From: Aurantimonas coralicida DSM 14790
Lineage (GTDB): Bacteria; Pseudomonadota; Alphaproteobacteria; Rhizobiales; Rhizobiaceae
DNA: 64,000 nt
NCBI RefSeq assembly: GCF_000421645.1
Contig: NZ_ATXK01000003.1
Location: 62,001-126,000, forward strand
Direction of reading: 5' to 3'
Shown here: positions 1-7,436 of the stretch, piece by piece
Layout of the letters: every line of letters starts with the position of its first letter
Numbering within the stretch: position 1 is the first letter of the stretch
The notes under the pieces: model-generated
Told to the model about the DNA's origin: nothing
The model's database searches: none
What the model saw: only the letters and a program-made list of their open reading frames with translations
Made by a program: the position numbers and the translations under genes

Positions 1-80
1 ATGATGACGGCCACGGGCACGCTGGCCAGGAGCAGGGCCAGCATGGCGACGAACCCGATGAGGACGGCGGAGACGGTCAT
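1..80 (-). CDS. dctM: TRAP transporter large permease DctM, N-terminal fragment
   Basis: Only the first 26 codons lie in the window. They translate to MTVSAVLIGFVAMLALLLAS and then VPVAVI, a hydrophobic first membrane helix typical of the DctM large subunit, which forms the sodium-coupled channel of TRAP importers. The ATG is 42 bases after the dctQ stop, and the order dctP-dctQ-dctM is the usual TRAP order. The assignment rests on this short N-terminus plus position; the rest of the gene is outside the window. Confidence 0.8.
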   Translation of the reverse strand, partial: MTVSAVLIGFVAMLALLLASVPVAVI

Positions 81-122
81 GGGCGGGAATCCGGAACGGT
101 CAGGGAAGGACGGGGCAGGCGG

Positions 123-677
123 TCAGCGCGCATGGACATTGTCCAGCTCCTCCTTGATCTCGTCCTCCACCCCCTTCGGATCGAAGGCCTCCGACAGAGC
201 GTCGAGACGGCCCCGCAGGAGGAGGTAGGTGGCGTAGAGGGCGAGGCCGACGGCGACGAAGGCAAAGAGCACGTAACCGGCGAACCAGCCGGCCTGCGGA
301 TAGATCATCGGCGTCGCCCAGGGCGTCGGCGCGACGCTGCCATAGGCGATGGTGTCGGCGATGACGAAGCGGCCGACATAGACGAGGAAGAGGCCGAACA
401 GGGCGAGCGAGACGATCGACAGCCAGTCGAGGATGGAACGGATGGTCGCCGGCAGGCGGCGATGAAGGAAATCGATGCGCACATGCGCCCGGTCGACCAG
501 GGCCACGGTGAAGGCCAGCGACGATCCGATGGCGAGGACGTAGCCGCCCAGTTCGTCGGCGCCTTCGAAGGAGAAGTTGAACAGTTTTCGGGCGACGGTC
601 TCGGCCGCCACGAAGAAGGACAGCGCGACAAGCGACAGGCCGAAGACCCAGCTGGCGAATCTGGCGAAGTGATGCAT
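123..677 (-). CDS. dctQ: TRAP transporter small permease DctQ
   Basis: The 184-residue inner-membrane protein has four hydrophobic segments (about residues 10-30, 45-65, 85-110 and 130-155), the DctQ topology. The motif DRAHVRIDFL after helix 2 is characteristic of the family. DctQ supports the large subunit and docks the periplasmic binding protein. It lies between dctP and dctM, separated from dctP by 91 bases that hold a strong hairpin. The negatively charged tail (DEIKEELDN) is cytosolic by the usual topology. The family assignment is secure; the substrate cannot be read from this subunit. Confidence 0.93.
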   Translation of the reverse strand: MHHFARFASWVFGLSLVALSFFVAAETVARKLFNFSFEGADELGGYVLAIGSSLAFTVALVDRAHVRIDFLHRRLPATIRSILDWLSIVSLALFGLFLVYVGRFVIADTIAYGSVAPTPWATPMIYPQAGWFAGYVLFAFVAVGLALYATYLLLRGRLDALSEAFDPKGVEDEIKEELDNVHAR

Positions 678-726
678 GGAGCCGTCCCCGTTCGTGAGCG
701 CAGCGCGTGGAGATCGCCGCAGGGTG

Positions 727-750
727 CCGGGCGGCCGAAGGGCCGCCCGG
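727..750 (-). repeat. Intercistronic hairpin between dctP and dctQ
   Basis: A perfect 10-bp inverted repeat (CCGGGCGGCC / GGCCGCCCGG) with a 4-base loop at 737-740. No T-run follows on either side, so it is unlikely to be a simple intrinsic terminator. Its place just after the binding-protein gene suggests a 3'-end stabilising structure that lets dctP mRNA accumulate over dctQM. Similar hairpins occur in the three other binding-protein/permease junctions of this window. Confidence 0.75.
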
Positions 751-768
751 TCTGTTGGCGAGGGGAGA

Positions 769-1806
769 CTAGAAGCCGAGCGCCTTGCCCACGGTCTTCT
801 GCCAGTCTTCCGAGCAGGTCGGGTTGACCTTGTCGCAGATCTCCTTCCAGCCCGGGAACGAGATGTCGCGCAGCGCGCTCTGCATCGTCGCCTTGTCTTC
901 CTCGGAGACAGGGATCAGCTTGAGATCGTAGGACTTCACCGTCTCGCAGGGCTCTTCACCGACATTGCAGTTCACGGCGTCCTCGAAGATCTCTTCCGAA
1001 TAGGCCCAGATCTCCGAGACGAGACCGTCGAAGGCCGCCTGCAGCTTCTCCTGGTCTTCCGGGGAGAACTTGTTCCAGGTGTCGAGGTTGATGCCGTAGC
1101 CCTGCACCGCGATCTGAAAGGCGATCGGCAGCATGTTGCTGGTTTCCTCGGGCCAGCCGGCGGTGTTGGCCGAGCTCGGGCCGGTGATCGCGCAGTCGAT
1201 CACGCCGCGGGCGAGCGACTGCTGCACTTCCGAGAAGCCGAGCGGCACCGGCGTTCCGCCGACCGAGGACACGAAATTGGCCAGGCTCTGGTCGTAGACG
1301 CGGACCTTGTTGCCGCTGAGATCGGACAGCTTGGCGATGTCGGGCTGGCAGAACAGCACCTGCGGCCCGAACGGCCAGACGCCGAGGAGCTTGGTGTTGA
1401 ACTTCTCCTGCAACTGCTTGTCGACGACCGGGCTGAAGGCGTCGACGGCCTTCTTGGCGGTGGCATAGTCCGGGTTCTGGCCGACAAGATCGAGGCCGAG
1501 AATGGTCGGCTCGTCGCGCGAGACCTGGGACATGCGCAGGGAGATGATGTCGAACAGGCCGCTCTTGAGAAGCCGCAGCTGCTCGGTGTCCTTGACGCCG
1601 GTGACGTCGACCGGCGTGTAGGTGGCGCTGACGTCGAGGCCGGTCTTCTCCGCCATGTTCTCGAAGAACGGGGCTTCGTAGTTCTTCTGGATGAGGCCGG
1701 TCGACGAGGGCTGGCCCATCACCTTGAGGCTGATGGTCTGCGACAGGGCGGGCGCCGCAAGGGCTGCCGTGCAGGCGGCGGCAAGAAGCAGGGCTTTGAT
1801 CTTCAT
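769..1806 (-). CDS. dctP: TRAP transporter substrate-binding protein DctP
   Basis: The 345-residue protein begins with an export signal (MKIKALLLAAACTAALAAPALSQ, cleavage near residue 22) and continues as a DctP-fold solute receptor. It delivers a carboxylate-bearing ligand to DctQM in the periplasm. The family commonly uses a conserved Arg to bind the ligand carboxylate; which Arg does so here was not established. There are four Cys in the C-terminal third (NCNVGEEPCE and CDKVNPTCSED), possibly two disulfides, unusual for a DctP. The ATG overlaps the stop of the upstream isomerase-like gene (ATGA), so the two are translationally coupled and the ligand may be that enzyme's substrate. Confidence 0.92.
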   Translation of the reverse strand: MKIKALLLAAACTAALAAPALSQTISLKVMGQPSSTGLIQKNYEAPFFENMAEKTGLDVSATYTPVDVTGVKDTEQLRLLKSGLFDIISLRMSQVSRDEPTILGLDLVGQNPDYATAKKAVDAFSPVVDKQLQEKFNTKLLGVWPFGPQVLFCQPDIAKLSDLSGNKVRVYDQSLANFVSSVGGTPVPLGFSEVQQSLARGVIDCAITGPSSANTAGWPEETSNMLPIAFQIAVQGYGINLDTWNKFSPEDQEKLQAAFDGLVSEIWAYSEEIFEDAVNCNVGEEPCETVKSYDLKLIPVSEEDKATMQSALRDISFPGWKEICDKVNPTCSEDWQKTVGKALGF

Positions 1807-2681
1807 GTTGCACTCTCCGTTGATGCCGGCTTTCCGGCAGGGGATGTGTCAGGGCCCGAAGCGGACGGGACGCCTGTCGCGAAAGCCTGCGTTGGCCGCA
1901 GGTCTGTCATCTGGGAAAACTCCGGGAACAGCCGGCCCCAGCCGGTGATCCGCGCGGTGTCGAGACCGACGAGACGGGCCGTGGCAAAGGCGGTGATGGC
2001 GACCGAGTCGATGACCGGAATGCCGCATTCGCGCTCGAGCGCGGCCACGATCGGCGCTCCGCGAAAATTCGTGCAGACGATGGCGATCATCTGCGGCCTG
2101 GCCGCCGCGACATCGCGCACGCAGTCGGCGATGGCCTCGGGCGTGTATTCGCAGAACGAGAAATTGCCGCGGTCTTCCAGGTGCCGTTCGGCCACCACCG
2201 CGATGCCCTGGCGGGCGTAATTGGCGACGATCCGCTCCTGAACCTCGCCGAGATACGGCGTCACCAGCGCAATGCGCGTGACGCCCGCCGCCTGGAACAG
2301 CCGGTCATAGGCCAGCATGGTCGTCGTGGCGGCGATGCCCGTCGCCGCTTCGATCTCGCGGCACAGCTCGACGTCGCGCTCCAGTCCGAGCCAGGCCGAG
2401 GAGGTGCCGTTCCAGGCGATGACGTCGACGCGGGCGTCGGCCAGGAGGCGCGCCGCGTCGAGGACCGGGGCGAGGTCGAACTGGGCCTGCGAGCCCTGCG
2501 ACATGGAAATCTCGGTGACCCTGAAGCGGCCGAAATGCACGCTGGCCTCGGCGCCGAAGGGGCGCAGGATCTCGGCCGTATAGGGTTCGAGAACGGTGTT
2601 GGAGGACGGCGTCAGCATCCCGATGCGAAGCGGGGCGCCTGCTTTCCGATTGTCCGGCCCTTCGGCCCCTGCCTGCGTCAA
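1803..2681 (-). CDS. Maleate isomerase / Asp-Glu racemase superfamily enzyme
   Basis: A 292-residue cytosolic enzyme of the family that includes maleate cis-trans isomerase, arylmalonate decarboxylase and Asp/Glu racemases. The N-terminal signature GMLTPSSNTVLEPYTAEIL, the AWNGTSSAW segment with its first-half position, and the Cys in IVCTNFRGAP (second catalytic Cys position) fit. In maleate isomerase a Cys pair performs the isomerisation; here the first half appears to carry WNGTSS where many relatives have a catalytic Cys, so the reaction may differ. First gene of TRAP operon 1, coupled to dctP. A role in processing the imported dicarboxylate is likely; the exact reaction is open. Confidence 0.8.
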   Translation of the reverse strand: MTQAGAEGPDNRKAGAPLRIGMLTPSSNTVLEPYTAEILRPFGAEASVHFGRFRVTEISMSQGSQAQFDLAPVLDAARLLADARVDVIAWNGTSSAWLGLERDVELCREIEAATGIAATTTMLAYDRLFQAAGVTRIALVTPYLGEVQERIVANYARQGIAVVAERHLEDRGNFSFCEYTPEAIADCVRDVAAARPQMIAIVCTNFRGAPIVAALERECGIPVIDSVAITAFATARLVGLDTARITGWGRLFPEFSQMTDLRPTQAFATGVPSASGPDTSPAGKPASTESAT

Positions 2682-2720
2682 CTGGGTTCACCCTCGCCGC
2701 AACGTCTTTCGATGAGCAGC

Positions 2721-2749
2721 ATTCAATTGTTAATTGAATTCAGTGTAAA
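2721..2749 (-). promoter_or_regulatory. Promoter of TRAP operon 1 with operator over the -10
   Basis: On the minus strand a -35 TTTACA (2744-2749) is followed after 17 bases by TTGAAT (2721-2726). The -10 hexamer lies inside a 19-bp perfect inverted repeat, ATTCAATT-GTT-AATTGAAT (2721-2739). The start codon of the isomerase-like gene is about 40 bases downstream. The layout implies repression by steric block; the regulator is not identified. Confidence 0.6.
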
Positions 2750-2766
2750 CCCCTGTCAGCGCTGAA

Positions 2767-2791
2767 ATATACGCCAATCACTGGCGTAAAT
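2767..2791. promoter_or_regulatory. Second palindrome upstream of TRAP operon 1
   Basis: A 25-bp inverted repeat: ATATACGCCA - ATCAC - TGGCGTAAAT, 10-base arms with one mismatch and a perfect 7-base core. It ends 18 bases upstream of the proposed -35, a position typical of an activator or second operator. Its sequence differs from the 2721-2739 palindrome, so two different regulators may act here. Confidence 0.55.
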
Positions 2792-3069
2792 TCTTGCAGG
2801 TTGCCCAATTCGGCGGCGGCGATGGAGGCGGTTGGAGCGCCGTCCGGAGACTTGGCCTTGGCGGCGAGGCCTGACGCAGCGGGACGCTGGGACGGCCGTG
2901 CGTGGCCCCCCGGGCGGGACAGAATCATCGCCGCCGCACGGGCGCGCCGGCAACGGGCGAGGCACCCGTGTGGCCCTTGGTCGGCAGGCTTGGCTGCGCG
3001 CTGTGGAGGCAGCGGAACGCGGCGGCGGACGGAGGGCTGGCGCCCCGTACGGAGCGGCCAGCCTCGCGC
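2792..3069. other. Intergenic remainder without a recognisable gene
   Basis: This GC-rich stretch between the TRAP operon 1 promoter and the end of the DUF2848 gene holds no reading frame that I can support. The long open frames on both strands have arginine/proline-rich translations typical of GC-rich non-coding frames. It may hold the 3' untranslated region of the DUF2848 transcript. Confidence 0.5.
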
Positions 3070-3768
3070 CTATTTCACCGCGGGCAAACTGGCGGTCTCG
3101 TATTCATGGACGAGCGTGCGATCGAGGACCGGGTCGTGCATCTCCATCCGGAAGAACCGGGCCGGACGCACCCCGCCCGACAGGACGCCCAGCGTGCCGC
3201 ACATCATCGCCGTGCCCGGTTCCAGCCGCCCGTCGCCGGCCGCGAAGGGACACGCCGCGATCAGCTGGTCCAGCGGCCGGATCTTCGCCACGCCGCCATC
3301 CTGATACGCCGTCCACTCCGCCGCCGGATCGTCGCGCACGAAGGACCGCAGGAGGATGTCGTCGAGATGGTCGCGAACGTCGCGATAGTCCCAGAGCGCG
3401 GTCGCCACGGGCTTGGCGCAGACCTGCTTGGACAGGGCGACGGAATGGGTCTCCAGTTCGCGGTCGGTGTGGTCGGAGCCGAGACCCAGATACAGGCTTT
3501 CGCCGTCGTCGATCAGCAGCGGCTCGACCTCGCCCGACGAGGTGGCATCGACCACCTGGATCACCGTCTCGCTGGTGAGGAGCTGTGCGCTGATCCGGTA
3601 GAACAGCGGGACTTCGGACGGGGGCGGGACGCCGATCGCCGCGAGTTCGGCGATGTGGTGATCGACCGCCGCGCGGTCGCGGCCGGTCCAGCCGGCGATG
3701 ACCGCCTGGCGGATGGTGATCGACAGCGGGCCGTGGCCGACGCGTTCGAAGCTGAGGGTTGAGGACAA
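3070..3768 (-). CDS. DUF2848 family protein
   Basis: About 232 residues matching the DUF2848 family, recognised from AVIAGWTGRDRAAVDHHIAEL near the N-terminus in two parts (VIAGWTGRD; HIAELAAIG), the GLGSDHTDRELE motif in the middle and the MMCGTLGVLSGG segment near the end. No function is established for the family; acid residues and the SDHTDR motif hint at a metal- or hydroxyacid-binding enzyme. No ATG is available; I chose TTG at 3768 because AGGTG lies six bases upstream, although the frame is open to a TTG at 3810. It may be the last gene of the cupin operon or have its own promoter. Confidence 0.75.
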   Translation of the reverse strand: MSSTLSFERVGHGPLSITIRQAVIAGWTGRDRAAVDHHIAELAAIGVPPPSEVPLFYRISAQLLTSETVIQVVDATSSGEVEPLLIDDGESLYLGLGSDHTDRELETHSVALSKQVCAKPVATALWDYRDVRDHLDDILLRSFVRDDPAAEWTAYQDGGVAKIRPLDQLIAACPFAAGDGRLEPGTAMMCGTLGVLSGGVRPARFFRMEMHDPVLDRTLVHEYETASLPAVK

Positions 3769-3820
3769 GGAAACACCTGCAAAGCGGGTTGAGGAGGGAA
3801 CGAGACGCAACGGTGAGGCC

Positions 3821-3839
3821 GTTGCAGGGTGAGTGCAAC
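3821..3839. promoter_or_regulatory. Inverted repeat upstream of the DUF2848 gene
   Basis: GTTGCA-N7-TGCAAC, a perfect 6-base-arm palindrome about 55 bases upstream of the proposed TTG start. A separate hairpin, CGCCCCG-N7-CGGGGCG (3913-3933), lies between it and the small ORF upstream. Together they suggest a transcriptional boundary before the DUF2848 gene. No clear -10/-35 pair was found. Confidence 0.3.
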
Positions 3840-3973
3840 AGATCCCGCCGGTCGGGCAGGGCCGCGGGAACGGCCCGGCGCTCCGCTTTCCCTTGCAAAG
3901 CCCGTGCCAGACCGCCCCGAAATGGACGGGGCGCGTCCATCGCCCATGCGGCGCCGGGGATTTGCGTCCGCCG

Positions 3974-4240
3974 CTATCTCAGCAATGCGCGCAGGGACGG
4001 CTTTTCCGCCAGCCGCGCCAGAAGCGCCGGGGTTTCCCGCGACGGCGGCGGCACCGCCTCCAGCGCCAGCGATTCCTGGTGCGGCGCTGTCGCGGTAAAG
4101 CGCCGGCGCGCATTGGCATGATGGAATCGCCACAGCACTTCCGCTGCCAGTTCCTCGGGCATTGTGGCGGCTTCCAGGCCCGCGATCGATTCGGTCACCT
4201 CCTGATTGCACGCCTGCCGGCGACAGGGCTCAGGCTGCAC
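3974..4240 (-). CDS. Small hypothetical protein
   Basis: A possible gene of 88 codons from a GTG six bases after the aspartate dehydrogenase stop, or 62 codons from an ATG at 4162 (GGAAG about nine bases upstream). The stretch MPEELAAEVLWRFHHANARR has the composition of a real amphipathic protein rather than a shadow frame, and the frame is collinear with the operon. I recognise no domain. It could also be the remnant of a larger decayed gene. No membrane segment or signal peptide is visible. Confidence 0.35.
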   Translation of the reverse strand: MQPEPCRRQACNQEVTESIAGLEAATMPEELAAEVLWRFHHANARRRFTATAPHQESLALEAVPPPSRETPALLARLAEKPSLRALLR

Positions 4241-4246
4241 TGGTCG

Positions 4247-5044
4247 TCAGGTGCCGACGGGCGCGTAGCGGCGCAGGGCTGTGGCGACGAGGCTGAGGGC
4301 GGTGATCGCGGAGGTCTTGGGATTGTCCGGCGAGGCGCGGTTCTCGAACCGCAGGAGGGCGTCGCCGGCCGCGCCGGTGATCGCGATCTCGTGGGTGTTG
4401 CGGGTGACCTGAGGGTCGGCGACGACCCGCACCCGCGTGCGCTCGAAGCCGGCGGCCAGCGCGATCGTCAGCCCGGCATTGAGGTTCCTGGGATAAAGCT
4501 TCGCCGCTTCCGGCGCGCTGCCCTCGAACAACGTCACCGGCTCGGTGCGGGCGGTGTCGGCAAGGCCCAGCGCCGCGAGTTCGCCGGCCCAGGCGGCGGG
4601 CGGCTTGCGGGAGGTGTAGGTTACGGCGATGTCGCCGGTCAGGGCGGCCGCGGCGATGTAGTCGAGCCCGCCGACGGCGCCGGCCGGGATGATCAGCCGC
4701 GCCCCGCTGCGCGCGCAGATGGCATGGATGCGTGCGGCCATCTCCGGCGACTGCAGGGCGCCGACCGACGCGGGGACGACGTCGATGCCGCTGTCGAGGC
4801 AATGTGGGACCATCTCGGCGAAGGCCTCCGCCGAGGCGGCTTCGATGATCGCGTCGGGCTTCCAGGCGATCAGGGCGTCGAGATCGGCCGCGAAGGCCAC
4901 GCGCTCCGCAATGCCGTCTGCCGGGGGCCGGCGGGTGAGGACCATGACCCGGCAATCCGTCTCGGCGGCGAGCAGCCTTGCGCAGGAACGGCCGGCGGCG
5001 CCGTAGCCGATGAGGCCGATGCGCCGCATGTCCGGGGCCGCCAT
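4247..5044 (-). CDS. nadX: L-aspartate dehydrogenase family protein
   Basis: A 265-residue protein with an N-terminal Rossmann motif (RRIGLIGYGAAGRS), the segment IIPAGAVGGLDYIAAA and the C-terminal YPRNLNAGLTIALAAG of aspartate dehydrogenases. These oxidise L-aspartate to iminoaspartate with NAD(P), feeding either NAD synthesis or oxaloacetate production. There is no adjacent nadA or nadC, so a catabolic role in this operon is more likely. I start at the ATG at 5044, two bases after the stop of the preceding gene; the open frame continues upstream but overlaps that gene in an unlikely composition. Confidence 0.82.
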   Translation of the reverse strand: MAAPDMRRIGLIGYGAAGRSCARLLAAETDCRVMVLTRRPPADGIAERVAFAADLDALIAWKPDAIIEAASAEAFAEMVPHCLDSGIDVVPASVGALQSPEMAARIHAICARSGARLIIPAGAVGGLDYIAAAALTGDIAVTYTSRKPPAAWAGELAALGLADTARTEPVTLFEGSAPEAAKLYPRNLNAGLTIALAAGFERTRVRVVADPQVTRNTHEIAITGAAGDALLRFENRASPDNPKTSAITALSLVATALRRYAPVGT

Positions 5045-5046
5045 CC

Positions 5047-5997
5047 TCAACCCCTGTCGACCGTGCCGCGGGCATCCTTCAGCCCGCGCAGCGCGATGAT
5101 CGACTGGTCGCGCCAAGCGACCTTCTCCTGCAGCCTGTCCAGTGGAATCTTGGTGCGGGCATAGGCTTCGAGCGCGTCGATGGATTTGTCCGTCACCACG
5201 TCGGCGAAGCCCAACTCGTTGGCCATCTCGTTGAACAGGAAGCCGAAATTCTCCAGATACTGGCGAATGCCACCCTTGGCGTTCAGGTCGACGCCCTCGA
5301 AGGGGCCGAGAAACGCCCAGCGCAGGCCGAAACCCTGGCTGATGATCTTGTCGATGTCCTCGGCCGAGATCAGGTCCTCGTTGAGGCAGCGGAACATCTC
5401 AACGACCAGCGCCGCCTGCATGCGGTTGAGAACGAAGCTCGGGATCTCGCGCTTGATATGCACCGGCGTCTGGCCGCAGGCCTCCATGAAGCGGAAGGTC
5501 GCGTCCGTCACGTCGGCCCGGGTGAAGGGCGCCGGGCAGATTTCGGTGACTGGCAGGAGATGCGGCGGGGTCGCCGGGTGGACGACGATGCAGCGGTCGC
5601 GGCAGGCGAGATCCGAGGCGAATTTCGACACCGGGAAGCTCGACGTGGTGGTGGCGAGGATTGCGTCCGGGCCGGTCAGGCGGTCGAGCTCGGCGAAGAT
5701 CGCCACCTTGGCGTCGAGCTTCTCGACGATGCATTCGTGGACGAAATCGGCATCGGCCACCGCGTCGGCGAGATTGTCGTGGATCGTGATGCGGGCGGTC
5801 ACCTGAGCAACGGTCTCGCCGGGCCGCAGCAGCGCGTCGGAAATGGCGATCGCCTCGGCCAGCCGGCCGGGCAGGGCGGCGCGGCCCTCGGCGCTGTGGT
5901 CGTAGATCGCGACCTGCAGGCCGCTGCGCGCATAGACGATCGCCCAGGATGCGCCGATGATGCCGGCACCGGCGATGGCGACTTTTTCAATGCTCAT
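5047..5997 (-). CDS. 3-hydroxyacyl-CoA dehydrogenase family, CRYL1/L-gulonate 3-dehydrogenase-like
   Basis: A 316-residue NAD-dependent dehydrogenase. The Rossmann motif VAIAGAGIIGASWA is at the N-terminus; TTSSFPVSK, VVHPATPPHLLPVTEICP and IPSFVLNRMQAAL match the lambda-crystallin (CRYL1) branch. The usual substrates of this branch are 3-hydroxy acids without CoA, such as L-gulonate, rather than acyl-CoA. The catalytic His is in the HPATPP motif. Start is the ATG at 5997 directly before SIEKVAIAG. It lies between the cupin gene and the aspartate dehydrogenase gene, probably cotranscribed. The physiological hydroxy acid is not known. Confidence 0.83.
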   Translation of the reverse strand: MSIEKVAIAGAGIIGASWAIVYARSGLQVAIYDHSAEGRAALPGRLAEAIAISDALLRPGETVAQVTARITIHDNLADAVADADFVHECIVEKLDAKVAIFAELDRLTGPDAILATTTSSFPVSKFASDLACRDRCIVVHPATPPHLLPVTEICPAPFTRADVTDATFRFMEACGQTPVHIKREIPSFVLNRMQAALVVEMFRCLNEDLISAEDIDKIISQGFGLRWAFLGPFEGVDLNAKGGIRQYLENFGFLFNEMANELGFADVVTDKSIDALEAYARTKIPLDRLQEKVAWRDQSIIALRGLKDARGTVDRG

Positions 5998-6078
5998 GTG
6001 ACGTCCGATCATCGTCGCGATGCGGGGCACGCATCGCAGAGGGCAGGGAATGGCGGCGCCCAGCGGCGCCGCAGGCGT

Positions 6079-6465
6079 TCAGAATTCGGGAACCCAGCGG
6101 CGCGTCTGCTCGCTCTCGTCCTCGTAGCGCCCCTCGAAGATCGGCGAGGCGATGGTGGCGCGCACATGCAGGATGTCGTCGCCGACATTGCGGAAGCCGT
6201 GCCGGGCCCCGGCCGGAATCAGCACCGACTGGTTGGCCGTGACGACCACGGTCTCGCTGCCGACATGGATTTCCGCGGTGCCGCCCATGACCTCGAGGAT
6301 CTCCTCGACCGCATGATGATGCGTCGGCGCGCCGAGGCCCTTTTCGCACCATTGCTCGAAGACGCAGATCTGGTGGGCGCCGGTCACGGCGGACACTCGC
6401 ATCTGGGTCATGACACCGTCGCGCCATTTCTCGAGGACGCCGTCATTGTGGTCTTTGATCAGCAT
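6079..6465 (-). CDS. Single-domain cupin protein
   Basis: A 128-residue cupin. Motif 1 is represented by APTHHHAVEEILEVMGG (HxH...E metal ligands) and motif 2 by LIPAGARHGFRNVG (the later His ligand). Such small cupins are metal-dependent isomerases, dioxygenases or ligand sensors. The ATG at 6465 follows an AGGA element; the longer open frame upstream runs through the promoter region and is rejected. First gene of the minus-strand operon cupin-dehydrogenase-aspartate dehydrogenase, and divergent from the GntR regulator, so it is probably that regulator's main target. Confidence 0.8.
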   Translation of the reverse strand: MLIKDHNDGVLEKWRDGVMTQMRVSAVTGAHQICVFEQWCEKGLGAPTHHHAVEEILEVMGGTAEIHVGSETVVVTANQSVLIPAGARHGFRNVGDDILHVRATIASPIFEGRYEDESEQTRRWVPEF

Positions 6466-6611
6466 GACATTCCTGCCTTCGTCTGTCCGGGAAGACGTGT
6501 GCATTCGCGATCCGGATGGCCGGTTCCGCGCGCGTCGATGATGCGGACGAAGCGGGGTGTCCCGCGCCGATGGTCGGCAGAACTGCAATTGATCGCTCCG
6601 TGCCGGATCAT

Positions 6612-6624
6612 ATTGTACGCAAAT
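6612..6624. promoter_or_regulatory. Likely GntR/FadR-type operator over the cupin promoter -10
   Basis: ATTGTACGCAAAT is a near-perfect inverted repeat (ATTG-N4-CAAAT; TTG-TACG-CAA core). Read on the minus strand it contains TACAAT, a good -10 for the cupin operon. FCD-type GntR regulators commonly bind TTGT-N-ACAA-like palindromes. It sits in the 236-base divergent gap between the cupin and gntR genes. Confidence 0.5.
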
Positions 6625-6701
6625 AAAATACAGAGCAAGGGAGAACTTGCACGCAGGCGTCCGGTTGGGCAGATTGCGACAACGCCCGAAGGGAGCGCGT
6701 C

Positions 6702-7421
6702 ATGCCGAAAACCAGAGCGGACCCCGTCGACGGGGCAGACACAGCAAAGCGCCGCGGATTCGGGTCGCTGACCGTGCGCGACCGCCTGCGCGACGAAATC
6801 CTGACGCTGGAACTGCCGCCAGGCCACCTTCTCGACGAAGTGGGCCTCGCCGAGCGTTTCGGCGTCTCGCGCTCGCCGGTTCGCGAGGCGCTGGTGCATC
6901 TGGAGGCGGAAGGGCTGGTCAGCACGCTGCCGAACAAGGGCACGGTCGTTGCGGGCATGAATCTCGAGGAGTTCCCGCAATATATCGATGCGCTGGACCT
7001 GGTGCAGCGCGCCGTCACGCGGCTGGCGGCCGAGCTGCGCACCGAGGCCTGCCTCGACAGGATTCGCCGCGCGCAGGAGCTGTACCGGGCGACGATCCCG
7101 GGGCGGGACGTTCTCGGCATGATCCAGACGAATGTCGATTTCCACCTTGCCGTGAGCGATGCCGCGCGCAATCCCTATCTCCACGATGCCTATCGCCGGC
7201 TTCTGATCGGCGGTCGCCGCATGGCGCGCCTCTATTACCGGTCCTATGACGACGACCTGCCGCCGGAGCTGCCAGCCGCCCACGACCGGATGATCGAGGC
7301 GATCGAACGTCGGGACACCGAACTGGCGGAACGGCTGGCCCGCGCGCACACCGAGGAGGTGCATTCGCGCTTCATCCACTTCATGGGCCAGCGACGCACC
7401 CGCGACATCGCCCTGCGCTGA
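6702..7421 (+). CDS. GntR family transcriptional regulator (FadR/FCD subfamily)
   Basis: 239 residues. The N-terminal winged helix (residues about 20-85) includes DEVGLAERFGVSRSPVREAL, the GntR recognition helix, and NKGTVVAGM as the wing. The C-terminal all-helical FCD domain (about 95-225) has the usual acidic/His metal pocket (DFHLAVSDAARN; HDRMIEAIERRD). It probably senses an organic acid from the pathway and represses the divergent cupin operon. Start ATG at 6702 is chosen because it begins the short basic N-tail; an AGGGAG element is about ten bases upstream. Confidence 0.9.
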   Translation: MPKTRADPVDGADTAKRRGFGSLTVRDRLRDEILTLELPPGHLLDEVGLAERFGVSRSPVREALVHLEAEGLVSTLPNKGTVVAGMNLEEFPQYIDALDLVQRAVTRLAAELRTEACLDRIRRAQELYRATIPGRDVLGMIQTNVDFHLAVSDAARNPYLHDAYRRLLIGGRRMARLYYRSYDDDLPPELPAAHDRMIEAIERRDTELAERLARAHTEEVHSRFIHFMGQRRTRDIALR

Positions 7422-7436
7422 CGCTCCGCAACGCGC

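Noticed and set aside
727-750. Junction hairpins read as intrinsic terminators
   Set aside because: None of the four has a T-run in the direction of transcription, and the downstream permease genes must be expressed. I kept them as stabilising or attenuating structures.
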